A stretch of DNA of 64,000 bases, from positions 186,001 through 250,000 of the forward strand of contig NZ_JYMR01000052.1 in NCBI RefSeq assembly GCF_000938255.1. The letters run 5' to 3'. The position numbers were made by a program, and so were the translations under genes. Source of the stretch: Bradyrhizobium sp. LTSP849 (lineage in GTDB: Bacteria > Pseudomonadota > Alphaproteobacteria > Rhizobiales > Xanthobacteraceae). Positions 8,978 through 17,312 of this stretch are shown in pieces. Each line of letters begins with the position of its first letter. Position 1 is the stretch's first letter. The notes under the pieces are model-generated. The model made no database searches. It saw only the letters and a list, made by a program, of their open reading frames with translations, and was not told where the DNA came from.

Positions 8978-10680
8978 CAACTACTCGAGCTGGAGTTAAG
9001 CAAGGCCTTGAGATAGGTGAGCGTGTTGTTGGCGCTCTCGATCGCGGCCTGGTAATTCGCGTATTGGACCTGGAGCTGCGCCTGGTAGGCGGACGCAGCG
9101 CTGTCGATGTCATCGACCTTCTGCTGGAGATCGCTGTCGCGGTCCGTCAGGTTGGTGATCAGCGTCTGCAACGCGCCCGAGCTCGACGAGTAATTCTTGG
9201 CGATCTGATAGACCTGCGTGGCGAGACCGGAGGTCGAGGTCACCGTGATCGACTGCGACGTCGAGCCCGAATAGGTGAAGGCCATGCCGGCATAGGCCGT
9301 GCCGGAATTGCCGATGATCGAGGTGCCGTTGACGGTGAACAGCGACGAATCGCCGCCGATCGAGGCCGAGGACAGGTTACCGGAGGAATCGACCGAGAGA
9401 TCCACGGTGAAGGATTGCGGCGACGTTCCGGTGTTGACGACGGTGAGCTGGCTCGACGAGGTCTTGGTCTGCGCCGACAAGAGCGTGGTGACCCCGCTCA
9501 GATTCGTGCTGAGGATGTCCGACAATGTCGAGGTGTCGAGCTCGAGCTCGTTGTTCTCGTTGAAGGACAGGCCGAGGTCGGCCATGGTGAGGCCGCCGAC
9601 GGTGCTGTTCATGGCATTCTGGAGCGCATCCATGATGTCGCGCATGGTGCCGTCGCCGAACAAGACTGCACTCGAATCCGCCGTACCGTCCGAACCGGTC
9701 GCCTGCTGGGCGATCACCGCATCGCGAAACGTGTTGTAGTCGGTGACGAACGTCTGGACCGCCGTTTCGATCTGACTGGTGTCGGGCTCGATGCTGATGT
9801 TGAGCGATGTTCCGCTCGGTGTCGCCTGAAGCAGATTGAAGGTCACGCCCGTGAGCACGTCGGTGATGTCGTTGGTATCGCGGGTCATCGAGATGCCGTC
9901 GAGGGTGAACTCGGCCGCCTGAGATGTCTGCAACACGTCAGAAAATGCGCCCGAGCTGTCGGTCACCCCGAGCTTGTTCAGGATGTCGTCGCCGGACGTG
10001 CTGGAATAGCTGATGTCGGCGGCATCCTCGGTCCCCGTCAGCACCATCTCGTAGGACCCGCTCGACACCTGGACGATCGAGGCCTGGACATTGGTGGTCG
10101 AGGTCTGGGCGTTGATGGTGTCGACGATGTCCTGAAGCGACATCGTGCTGTCGACGGTAATATCGGCCGTGCTGCCGCCCGCAAGGCCGAGGGAGAACGT
10201 ACCGGAATAGCCGAGCTCGCTGGTCTCGCTCGACTGCGAGGTGCCGAGCACCTTCTGTGCTGTCGCGATCTGGCTGATCGTCAGCGTATGATCGCCGGTC
10301 GCCGCGCCGTTGCTGACCGACATGGAGAGCGCCGAGGACGCGCTCACGTCGCCGGTCGAGCTGATGGTCGCCGCGCGCGTGGCAAAAACGTTGGTCGCCA
10401 GCGAATTGACGACGGCGGTCGCGAGCGAGGACAGCCCGCTCGACAGCGTCGAGAGGTCGGTCTGGAGCGCCTGGTAGGCGGTGACCTTGGCTTCGTTGTT
10501 GGTGATCGTGGTCGAGATCGTGGTCGCCTGGGTGAGCTTGGCGTCCACCGCCGCCGTGATCAGCGCGCTCCAGTCGAGACTGGTCGACGTGGTGGTGCCG
10601 GTCGTGGTCACCGAGGAGGCGCTCGACGTGCTCGAGCTGGTCGCCGCCGTGCTGCTGGTGCTCGAACTGACGCTGGTCAC
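8977..10680 (-). CDS. fliD: Flagellar filament cap protein FliD (HAP2)
   Basis: This 567-residue protein forms the cap under which flagellin folds. After a Ser/Thr-rich leader of about 30 residues comes the conserved FliD N-terminal block (LDWSALITAAVDAKLTQ, with TAYQALQTDLSTLSSGLSSL). The C-terminal domain includes FTLDGISMTRDTNDITDVLTGVTF and a final coiled coil (DRDSDLQQKVDDIDSAASAYQAQLQVQYANYQAAIESA). The start is a GTG; no in-frame ATG precedes the conserved region. It overlaps fliS by one base downstream and follows flagellin upstream after 78 bases that hold a strong hairpin. Confidence 0.94.
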   Translation of the reverse strand: MTSVSSSTSSTAATSSSTSSASSVTTTGTTTSTSLDWSALITAAVDAKLTQATTISTTITNNEAKVTAYQALQTDLSTLSSGLSSLATAVVNSLATNVFATRAATISSTGDVSASSALSMSVSNGAATGDHTLTISQIATAQKVLGTSQSSETSELGYSGTFSLGLAGGSTADITVDSTMSLQDIVDTINAQTSTTNVQASIVQVSSGSYEMVLTGTEDAADISYSSTSGDDILNKLGVTDSSGAFSDVLQTSQAAEFTLDGISMTRDTNDITDVLTGVTFNLLQATPSGTSLNISIEPDTSQIETAVQTFVTDYNTFRDAVIAQQATGSDGTADSSAVLFGDGTMRDIMDALQNAMNSTVGGLTMADLGLSFNENNELELDTSTLSDILSTNLSGVTTLLSAQTKTSSSQLTVVNTGTSPQSFTVDLSVDSSGNLSSASIGGDSSLFTVNGTSIIGNSGTAYAGMAFTYSGSTSQSITVTSTSGLATQVYQIAKNYSSSSGALQTLITNLTDRDSDLQQKVDDIDSAASAYQAQLQVQYANYQAAIESANNTLTYLKALLNSSSSS

Positions 10681-10708
10681 TTTGCTGCCCGATCCATCGC
10701 GAAGAGTG

Positions 10709-10733
10709 CCGGACCGGCATCAAGCCGGCCCGG
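10709..10733 (-). terminator. Strong stem-loop between fliC and fliD (possible attenuator)
   Basis: Two 10-base arms, 10709-10718 and 10724-10733, pair with one mismatch around a five-base loop. The stem is almost entirely G-C. It lies 26 bases after the flagellin stop on the minus strand. No T-run follows, so it is not a classical intrinsic terminator. It could protect the 3' end of flagellin mRNA or reduce read-through into fliD, which is needed in far smaller amounts. Confidence 0.5.
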
Positions 10734-10758
10734 TAGGACGTTCGTCAGGCCCCGCGCC

Positions 10759-11583
10759 TTAGCCGAGCAGCTTGAGCAGGTACTGCGGCATCTGGTTCGC
10801 CGCGGATTCGGCCGACACCGCGGCCTGGGTCTTCACTTCGGCCGAGGACAACGTGGCCTGCTCGGACGCGATATCCACGTCCTTGATCGCCGAGTTCGCG
10901 GACTGCAGGTTCTCGGTCTGGGTCGAGATCGAGTCGGACGAGAAGTTGAACCGCGATTCCTGCGCGCCGATGCTGGCGCGGGCGGCCGAGACAGTGTCGA
11001 TCGCGGAGTCCAGCGTGTCCAGCGCCGAGGCCGCGTCCGACAGTGTGGTGACGTCGAGCGAGGACACGTTGAGCGTCGACGCCGTCAGGCTTGACAGCGT
11101 GATCGTGATGGTGTCGGAGCCGGAGGAGCCGACCAGGACCGAGACGCCCGAGGAGAACACGCTGGTGCCGTCGAGCAGGCTCTGGCTGGAATAGCGCGTG
11201 CCCGTCGCGATGGAATCGATTTCGCTCGTGAGCTGCGAGAATTCCGATTGGATGTAGGTGCGGCTGGAGTCGGTGGTGGTGCCCGACGCCGACTCGGAGG
11301 CCAGCGACTTCATGCGCGCCAGGATGTCCGAGATGTTCGAGGCGCCGCCATCGGCGGTCTGGAGGATCGCGGTCGCCTGCGAAGCGTTGGTCGCGGCCTG
11401 CTGGAGGGTGGTAACGTCCGACGAGATGCGGGTGGAAATCGCGAGACCGGCGGCGTCGTCGGAGGCCGAGGTGATGCGCGAGCCGCTCGACAATTTGGCG
11501 AGCGCGCTGCTCTCCTGCGCGGAGTTGATGTTGAGGTAGCGGACCGCGGAGTTCGCCGCGGTGTTGGTGGAAATTGCGGGCAT
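10759..11583 (-). CDS. fliC: Flagellin (short form)
   Basis: This 274-residue flagellin forms the filament. The N-terminal D0/D1 region has the classic pattern (ALAKLSSGSRITSASDDAAGLAIS, about residues 28-51) and the C-terminal partner reads KTQAAVSAESAANQMPQYLLKLLG. Only a short central insert separates the halves, so the protein is close to the minimal filament core with almost no outer domain. The centre is rich in Ser and Thr, possible O-glycosylation sites, which matters because sugar-transfer-type genes lie at both ends of the locus. The ATG at 11583 has AGGAG upstream. It is a single copy here, though relatives often carry several. Confidence 0.95.
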   Translation of the reverse strand: MPAISTNTAANSAVRYLNINSAQESSALAKLSSGSRITSASDDAAGLAISTRISSDVTTLQQAATNASQATAILQTADGGASNISDILARMKSLASESASGTTTDSSRTYIQSEFSQLTSEIDSIATGTRYSSQSLLDGTSVFSSGVSVLVGSSGSDTITITLSSLTASTLNVSSLDVTTLSDAASALDTLDSAIDTVSAARASIGAQESRFNFSSDSISTQTENLQSANSAIKDVDIASEQATLSSAEVKTQAAVSAESAANQMPQYLLKLLG

Positions 11584-11694
11584 TGGAGGCTCCTGTGCTG
11601 ATGGGCATCACGTGCCGCATCGTTGAAGACGATTGACGACGCGGACCGCAGCCCCGTCCGTTCGCTCAAACGATGGAGCGCAAGGAGATCAGGC

Positions 11695-11708
11695 GCGAAA
11701 ATTTTCGC
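11695..11708. promoter_or_regulatory. Perfect 14-base palindrome upstream of fliC
   Basis: The sequence GCGAAAATTTTCGC is a perfect palindrome about 110 bases upstream of the flagellin start and 17 bases beyond the sigma-factor stop. It could be a binding site controlling flagellin, or the stem of a weak terminator for the sigma gene. The AT-rich centre without a loop favours a DNA site. No sigma-54-type GG-N10-GC element was seen in this gap. Confidence 0.35.
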
Positions 11709-11724
11709 AGGGCCAATTTTATGG

Positions 11725-12423
11725 TTAGCAATCGGTAAACGCGGTGCGGATGTCGCGCTCGTGCTTGCGCAGGAGTTGACGAAGCTGCTGGCGCCCGCGC
11801 TTGAGCAGCGACTCCACGGCGGCCACCGTGGTGTCCATCACCTGGGCGATCTCGCCGTTGCTCATGCTCTCGTGGTACGAGAAGATCACCGCGATGCGCT
11901 GCTGCTCGGGCAGGCGCTGCATCGCGAGCTCCAGCATGCTGTTCAATTCGTTGCGCTCGATGATATCAGCGGCGTCCGGCTGGCCGTCGGCGACTTCCGG
12001 CACGGTGTCGACATTCTCGGTGCGCGGCTTGCGGCGCAGATCGATGCAGCGATTGGAGATGACGCGGTAGAGCCAGGTCGAGAATTTGGCGCGGCCGTGC
12101 TGCCAGCGTCCGCGATGGCTCCAGATCTTGAGCATGGTGTCCTGCACCACGTCCTCGGCATCCGCCGCGTTGCCGACGATGCGCAGCGCGATTGCGTAGG
12201 CGCGATCGATGTGGCGCTCGACCAGCATGCGGAACGCCGCCTCATCGCCGGTGGCAAGCCTGTCCAGGAGTTCGCTGTCTTCGTCGAAGACAATTTCGGC
12301 GGCGACCGGCGTGCAATCCGGCGCGAGCGGCACCGACGGCATCACCGGCACGATCTCTTCAGCCGGCACCGTCGTCGTGATCTCGGCCTCGGCGGGAGCC
12401 CAGACATCAGCAGCGTAACTCAT
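11725..12423 (-). CDS. ECF-type RNA polymerase sigma factor next to flagellin
   Basis: This 232-residue protein has the two domains of an extracytoplasmic-function sigma factor. Sigma region 2 spans about residues 55-120 (GDEAAFRMLVERHIDRAYAIA, AEDVVQDTMLKIW, FSTWLYRVISNRCIDLRRK). Region 4 spans about 150-215 (RLPEQQRIAVIFSYHESMSNGEIAQVM, then a helix-turn-helix with AAVESLLKRGRQQL). An acidic, Val/Pro-rich extension of about 50 residues precedes region 2. The ATG at 12423 is chosen for its GGAGG; a longer frame upstream looks non-coding. It lies 141 bases before fliC in the same direction, so it may drive flagellar genes, although no promoter match was established. No anti-sigma gene adjoins it. 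Confidence 0.88.
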   Translation of the reverse strand: MSYAADVWAPAEAEITTTVPAEEIVPVMPSVPLAPDCTPVAAEIVFDEDSELLDRLATGDEAAFRMLVERHIDRAYAIALRIVGNAADAEDVVQDTMLKIWSHRGRWQHGRAKFSTWLYRVISNRCIDLRRKPRTENVDTVPEVADGQPDAADIIERNELNSMLELAMQRLPEQQRIAVIFSYHESMSNGEIAQVMDTTVAAVESLLKRGRQQLRQLLRKHERDIRTAFTDC

Positions 12424-12936
12424 CCCGCAACCTCCAACCCGCAATGCCAGCGGCGCACATGCCACACGGCTTCCAGGCGTTGAACGCGGGGCCAAAACAA
12501 TCCAGGCGGAGAATTTTTGTTATTTTTCAAGATGTTAGCCGGTATCTTTTGCCGAGCATCGGGCAATAATTGCCGACTGCGCGCTTCTCTCGCGCGTCAC
12601 ACCTGCAATCATCACATCGTCTCGCGCCATGGCGGATCATCCATCCTGAACAGATGTACGTGAGAGAAAACGCTGACATTACGCGGCACTAGGTGACCAA
12701 ACGCGACACGCGCGCAGCGCATCAAGAAGCGATTGTTTCCGAATGTGAATGAACGCGAGACGACTTCCGCACTCGGCAATTTTTTCCGAATCACCTTTTT
12801 CGAACCTAGCGATTTTTTTGAATCTGTCAGTCGTAACGAATGCGTTTTTGAATCGCGCGTGAACTTTTTTCGTCGTTGTGGCGCCTGACATGGCGAATAC
12901 GAACGTTAATCGCTCTGATGGGCGGGGAATCTTGGC
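12424..12936. other. Gene-free divergent control region
   Basis: This 513-base stretch separates the divergent sigma-factor and HAD-protein genes. It is clearly richer in A and T than its surroundings, with T-runs near 12520 and 12780-12870. A small perfect inverted repeat (GGCAAT-A-ATTGCC) occupies 12562-12574. Short open frames on the minus strand here have poor composition and no ribosome-binding sites. The promoters of both neighbouring genes should lie here, but I cannot place -35 and -10 boxes with confidence. Confidence 0.55.
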
Positions 12937-15351
12937 ATGACGATCGCAACGACCGGCCTCGAGCGCCGCGCGCAAATTGTTTCTGCTTGGTCGTTCGATG
13001 TTTTCGATACATTTCTGTTGCGCGCCTGCACGACACCAGATGGCGTATTTGAAAGGACTTACGAGCTTTCTGGCATTTCAAGAACTTGTCCAAATGTTTC
13101 CGCGAATTTCATTCAGCATCGCATCCAGGCCGAAGCACGCGCGCGCAAGACCGCGAAGGACAAGCGCGGTGCGAGCGAAGTCCACATCGATGAAATCTAT
13201 TCCTATTTTCCGTTCAGGCTGTTCGGCCTCGCACGCCGCGATCTGAACGACCTGGCCGAATCAGAGTTTTCGGCCGAGCTCGAGCTCTGCCGCGCCAACC
13301 CGGACATGCTTCGGCAATATCTAGACATGAAGCGCGCCGGCCACCGCGTCGGATTCATCTCCGACACCTATTGGGATTCCGATCGACTTGCGCGGCTGTT
13401 GCGGGCCTGCCGCCCCGGGCTGACGTGGGACTTCCTGTATGCATCCTGCGACCACGGCAGCGGCAAGGGCGAGGCGCTGTTCGCCAAATACCTGTCCGAG
13501 CAGGACATCGACGCGAGCGCGTCCTTTCACGTCGGTGACAACGACAAGGCCGACATCAGGGGCGCGAAGCGCCATGGCATTCGGCCGCGCTATTATCCGC
13601 AGGCCACGCCGCAGCTCGCGTCGAAATTCCAGCGCGAGACTGCGGTGTTCGAGCTCCTATGCGCGGGCGCTCCGTCGCGGCTCGATCACGGCGCGCGCAC
13701 CTTGCGGCGCATGGCCGCCGCGGGCAACGCCGAGAGGTCGCCCGCCTTTCACCTTGGCATGACCGTGATCGGCCCGGTGATGACGGCGTTCGACGCCTTC
13801 ATCGCTAGGGGCTGCGAGGAGGTCGCGGGCCCGGGCCGAAAGGTCGCCCTCGCCTTCCTCGGCCGCGACGGCTTTTTGCCACACCGGATCTGGCAGGAGT
13901 TGCACGGGACGACATCGGCCTATCTCGATATCAACCGGCGCGTCAGCCTGATCGCCTCGGCCGATACCATGCAACCACTCGTCGATCTTCTCGCCAAGAT
14001 CCTGAAGATCGATGCGCCGACGTTCCGCGACATGATCAAGATCCTGCCGCCGGAGGTCGCCGCGTTCTTCGCGACGTCGCCCGACGGCATCGTGACTGGT
14101 CCGGAGATCGCCGAGGCGCTGCCCGACCTGATGGACGCGAGCCAGATTGTCGAGCTTGCCGCGGCTTTGCGCGCGCGGTTGCTTGCCTATCTGCGCCACA
14201 CGATCCCCGGTTTCGACGAGTGTACCGACCTTGTGCTTGCCGATCTCGGTTATTCCGGCAGCGTGCAGAAGGCGTTGCGCCGCGTCTTCGACCTGGCGGG
14301 CCTCAAGATCCGCCTCCACGGCGCCTATCTAATTTCGCTCGACGACGCGTTCGACGATGTCGCCGACGACGACACCGCGGCAGGCTTCATCTCGGACTTC
14401 GTGGTGACACCACACATCAAGCGCATGCTGATCCGCAACATCGCGCTCCTGGAACAGATCTGCTGCTCCGCCGATGGCTCGGTCCGGGACTATGACGGCG
14501 ACCAGGTGTTGCGTGAGATCAATCCGCGCCCGGCAAGCCAGATCGCGCTTGCCGCGGAGATCCAGGCCGGCGCCGTCGCCTTTGCAGACAGCGCCGAGGA
14601 TGTCGCGCTCGACTTCTGTCTCAGCCCTTATGAGGCGCCCGAAATCGCCGCACGCTGGTGCACGGCAACGCTGGCGCGGCTGTTGCTGTTGCCTGACGAG
14701 GACGAGCTGGCGCTGCTCGGCGAGTTGAAGCATGACGTCAATCTCGGCACGCATGCGCTGGCGCCGATGCTCGACGTCGACTTCGTCCGCAATCAGATCA
14801 CCGCCCGCGGCCTGTCTGCCGCCTGCGCGTCGGCTGCACCGCCAATGTGGCTCGCGGGCAGCTTTGCCCGCCTGTCGCCGTCCCATGCCTATCTTTACAC
14901 GCTGTTTGGCGCCAACCGCCTGCCCGCGAATGTCTTTGAAGAAAGCCCCTGCGGCGCGGTTCAGATCGGTCTGTTCCGCGCAAATGGCGAAGCGGCACTC
15001 GAGAGTGTGTCCGTCCACCGCACCGGCCTCGGCGAATTGCACCTGCGCATTCCCCTCTTGCGCACCATGGGCATCGCCACGATCGCGCTCCCGCTGCCGA
15101 AATTCGCCCCGGAGGGCCTGCTTCATGGCGTGACCATCCAATCTGGCGACGACGTCCGCGACGCCACCGAGAGCCAGGATGTGACCAGCATCGCCGCCGA
15201 GAGCCTGGTCCATGCCGGTGTACAGCGGAACGGCGCGCATTATCGCAGCGAGAACGAGGACGCCTGCCTGCTGATCCCGGTCGCCCCGATGACGCAGGAC
15301 TTCGCCGTCTATTCGGTCGCGATTACCCCGCTCGGGTCCAGCCTCAAATAG
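12937..15351 (+). CDS. Large HAD-superfamily protein, possibly linked to surface or flagellin glycosylation
   Basis: This 804-residue protein starts with a haloacid-dehalogenase-type fold. Motif I is DVFDT at residues 21-25, motif II is the Ser in GFISDTYWD near residue 147, and motif IV is HVGDNDKADIRGAKRHG near 200. These are the residues for an aspartyl-phosphate intermediate, so catalysis is plausible. The remaining roughly 550 residues include FLGRDGFLPHRIW and YLDINRRVSLIAS blocks that I recall from large predicted HAD proteins (COG5610 type) in polysaccharide clusters. No signal peptide or membrane segment is visible. It starts a three-gene plus-strand unit divergent from the flagellar locus. 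The substrate is unknown. Confidence 0.75.
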   Translation: MTIATTGLERRAQIVSAWSFDVFDTFLLRACTTPDGVFERTYELSGISRTCPNVSANFIQHRIQAEARARKTAKDKRGASEVHIDEIYSYFPFRLFGLARRDLNDLAESEFSAELELCRANPDMLRQYLDMKRAGHRVGFISDTYWDSDRLARLLRACRPGLTWDFLYASCDHGSGKGEALFAKYLSEQDIDASASFHVGDNDKADIRGAKRHGIRPRYYPQATPQLASKFQRETAVFELLCAGAPSRLDHGARTLRRMAAAGNAERSPAFHLGMTVIGPVMTAFDAFIARGCEEVAGPGRKVALAFLGRDGFLPHRIWQELHGTTSAYLDINRRVSLIASADTMQPLVDLLAKILKIDAPTFRDMIKILPPEVAAFFATSPDGIVTGPEIAEALPDLMDASQIVELAAALRARLLAYLRHTIPGFDECTDLVLADLGYSGSVQKALRRVFDLAGLKIRLHGAYLISLDDAFDDVADDDTAAGFISDFVVTPHIKRMLIRNIALLEQICCSADGSVRDYDGDQVLREINPRPASQIALAAEIQAGAVAFADSAEDVALDFCLSPYEAPEIAARWCTATLARLLLLPDEDELALLGELKHDVNLGTHALAPMLDVDFVRNQITARGLSAACASAAPPMWLAGSFARLSPSHAYLYTLFGANRLPANVFEESPCGAVQIGLFRANGEAALESVSVHRTGLGELHLRIPLLRTMGIATIALPLPKFAPEGLLHGVTIQSGDDVRDATESQDVTSIAAESLVHAGVQRNGAHYRSENEDACLLIPVAPMTQDFAVYSVAITPLGSSLK

Positions 15352-15442
15352 TGCGCCTGATCACGTCGCCCCGGCCGTTGAAGTCCAAGGCTGGAATCCA
15401 AGGTTTGGAATCCGAGCGCTGGCGACGCGAGGGGGCACAGAA

Positions 15443-16762
15443 TTGACGGACGGGACGCACGCAAACCTTGATCGTCTGCTGCAAGCCGGCGGCATCCGGC
15501 TCGGCCGGGCCCAACACGATCGCCTGAGCTGGCTGATCGGCCAGTACGGCGCGCCGACGCTGGACGAGAACACCGACGGACGGCGAAGCGGCATCATCAT
15601 CCTCAAGGAGCCGCCAAGCGGCGCGGCGGCCGAGTTGTTCTACCGCTCGCTCAATCCCGGCTGTGCCGTCGTCATTCCCTTCAGCGAGAATCCCGGCTTC
15701 GATTTCCTCAAGTCCAAGCTGACCGAGTTCGGCACCGTCGGCCCCTGCGGCGCCGATGGCCCGCATGAGATGTGGTGGGGCGGCATCGGCTGGTCGAAGT
15801 TCCTCGCTGCGGCCGATAAGTCGGCTGTTCGCCCGCGGATCGTCTCCTGCTACCCGCGCGGCGGCGACGCGACTGCGGCCTTCGCACTCCGGCACTCGCT
15901 CGAGCGGTTCGACCTCGCCTGTCATATCGAGCCGATCGATACCCAGCTCGGCGACCGCATCCTCTGCTTCGAGAAAGCCGAGTTCATGCTGCGGATGTGG
16001 AACAAGTACCGCGAGCCGCTGCTGTTCGTGGAGGCCGGCGCCGTGCTGCGCGAGCCGCCACTGCTGCCGTCGTTCCTCGGCTGCGATGTCGCGCTCCACA
16101 AATGGAACCGCTGGGAGATGTCGGCACGCACGCTCTATCTCGGCCGCTCCAAGGGCGCCGAGATGCTGCTGCGCACTTGGCAGCAGCTCGCCGCATCTTA
16201 CCCTGCGATCTGGGAAGGCTATCTGCTCGACCAGGCCTGGAGCCTGACCTCGTCGCAGGTGCCGCTCGACACCGTATGGCTGCCGCGATCCTATCACGCG
16301 CTGAAGGGCGATCTCGGCGCAATGCGTGCCACGATCTTGCATGACCAGCAGACGACGACGCTGGAGCTCGGGCCTGATCCGGCCTTCGCAGGCCTCGTTC
16401 GCGCGCCCCGCCGCGCCGGCCGCACCGGCGCCCGCGATGCCTTTATGGTGATGACGTCGAAAGCCGAGACCAGCAACGGCATCTCCGTGATTCTGCGCGA
16501 TATCTCGGCCAGCGACGCGGGCGCTGTCGCCGCCACCGTGGAGGCCGTGACCGGCGCCTACGCCACCGATTGCGGTGGCTACGGTCGGCTGGAGCTGTCG
16601 CTCTGCGCCTGGCAGGACGACGTCGGCGCCGCGCGCGACGCCGCGGCGCTGGCGCGTTACCGCATCCTGGAGATCGCACCGGGACAGCGTATCGCCAACG
16701 ACTTCTTCGCCGCCCACGCATCCGACGATGCGGTCATGACTGCTCGCCACCTCTTCCCCTGA
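15443..16762 (+). CDS. Unrecognised protein, possibly glycosyltransferase-like
   Basis: This 439-residue soluble protein starts at a TTG preceded by GAGGGGG; no ATG fits. Residues about 130-300 read like a nucleotide-diphospho-sugar transferase core: a RIVSCYPRGGDATAAFALRHSLERFD opening split around a turn, LLFVEAGAVLREPP where a metal-binding DxD would be expected, and a WEGYLLDQAWS segment similar to the acceptor-side DQ motif. The missing second Asp argues for caution. The C-terminal 100 residues contain no known motif. It lies 91 bases after the HAD gene and 12 bases before the next gene, so the three probably form one operon. Confidence 0.6.
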   Translation: MTDGTHANLDRLLQAGGIRLGRAQHDRLSWLIGQYGAPTLDENTDGRRSGIIILKEPPSGAAAELFYRSLNPGCAVVIPFSENPGFDFLKSKLTEFGTVGPCGADGPHEMWWGGIGWSKFLAAADKSAVRPRIVSCYPRGGDATAAFALRHSLERFDLACHIEPIDTQLGDRILCFEKAEFMLRMWNKYREPLLFVEAGAVLREPPLLPSFLGCDVALHKWNRWEMSARTLYLGRSKGAEMLLRTWQQLAASYPAIWEGYLLDQAWSLTSSQVPLDTVWLPRSYHALKGDLGAMRATILHDQQTTTLELGPDPAFAGLVRAPRRAGRTGARDAFMVMTSKAETSNGISVILRDISASDAGAVAATVEAVTGAYATDCGGYGRLELSLCAWQDDVGAARDAAALARYRILEIAPGQRIANDFFAAHASDDAVMTARHLFP

Positions 16763-16774
16763 GGGACATCACAG

Positions 16775-17311
16775 ATGCTCAAGACCATCATCCTGCTCAC
16801 CGACACCGTGCAACAGCAGCAGCCGCTGGCCAATTTGCTCAGAGAACACCATCGCGAGCTCGCCTTCTGCTCCGCGCTACGCGCGTCCGACCTCAGCGCG
16901 ATCGACCCCGACGTGCTGAGCGAGGCGCGGCTGGTATCCTTTGCCAACGATGTCGCCGTCTCCGAAAAATTCCTGCTCCAGCTCGGCTATGGCGCCTACA
17001 AATTCTACGCGGCGCCGGTGCAATATCCGGGCCTGCCACCGGCACCCGACGAGAGCGATGAGGATCCGCGCTGCTACTCCGTCATCGCGCAGTCGATGAC
17101 GATCTGGCCGGACTTCAAGAAGGTGGTCGGCCTGGAAACCGTGACGATCCCCGACGGCACCGTTCCTGCCGAGCGCGAACGGCTGGTGTTCTCCCGCCTG
17201 GCTCACCTGTTCTGGCAGATGTCGGGCATGATCGCCGGTGAAGCGACGGATCTCCCCGGGATCATCGGCTCCAGCGAGAGCCAGCGTCCGACGCTCGCGA
17301 TGATGAACTGA
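16775..17311 (+). CDS. Formyltransferase-fold-like protein with altered active site
   Basis: This 178-residue protein has a segment ARLVSFANDVAVSEKFLLQLGYGAYKFYAAPVQYPGLPP (in two parts, about residues 50-90). It mirrors the N-terminal catalytic half of formyltransferases, where a strand is followed by N/F-H and a YPG/YRG turn. In active enzymes the His and a later Asp are essential. Here the His position is Tyr (KFYAAP), so it may bind rather than transfer, or act differently. It is the last gene of the HAD operon, 12 bases after its neighbour, and converges on the acetyl-CoA hydrolase gene one base away. Confidence 0.6.
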   Translation: MLKTIILLTDTVQQQQPLANLLREHHRELAFCSALRASDLSAIDPDVLSEARLVSFANDVAVSEKFLLQLGYGAYKFYAAPVQYPGLPPAPDESDEDPRCYSVIAQSMTIWPDFKKVVGLETVTIPDGTVPAERERLVFSRLAHLFWQMSGMIAGEATDLPGIIGSSESQRPTLAMMN

Positions 17312-17312
17312 G

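Noticed and set aside
8923..11094. Long plus-strand open frame of 723 codons over fliD and fliC
   Set aside because: It is antisense to two clear flagellar genes, is Arg/Gly-rich with no recognisable domain, and results from GC-rich codon use on the coding strand.
11584..11724. Sigma-54 promoter for flagellin
   Set aside because: No GG-N10-GC element with the right spacing was found on the minus strand upstream of fliC.
12612..12975. Small minus-strand genes in the sigma/HAD gap
   Set aside because: Open frames of 60-98 codons have no ribosome site, mixed composition and partly overlap the start of the HAD gene.
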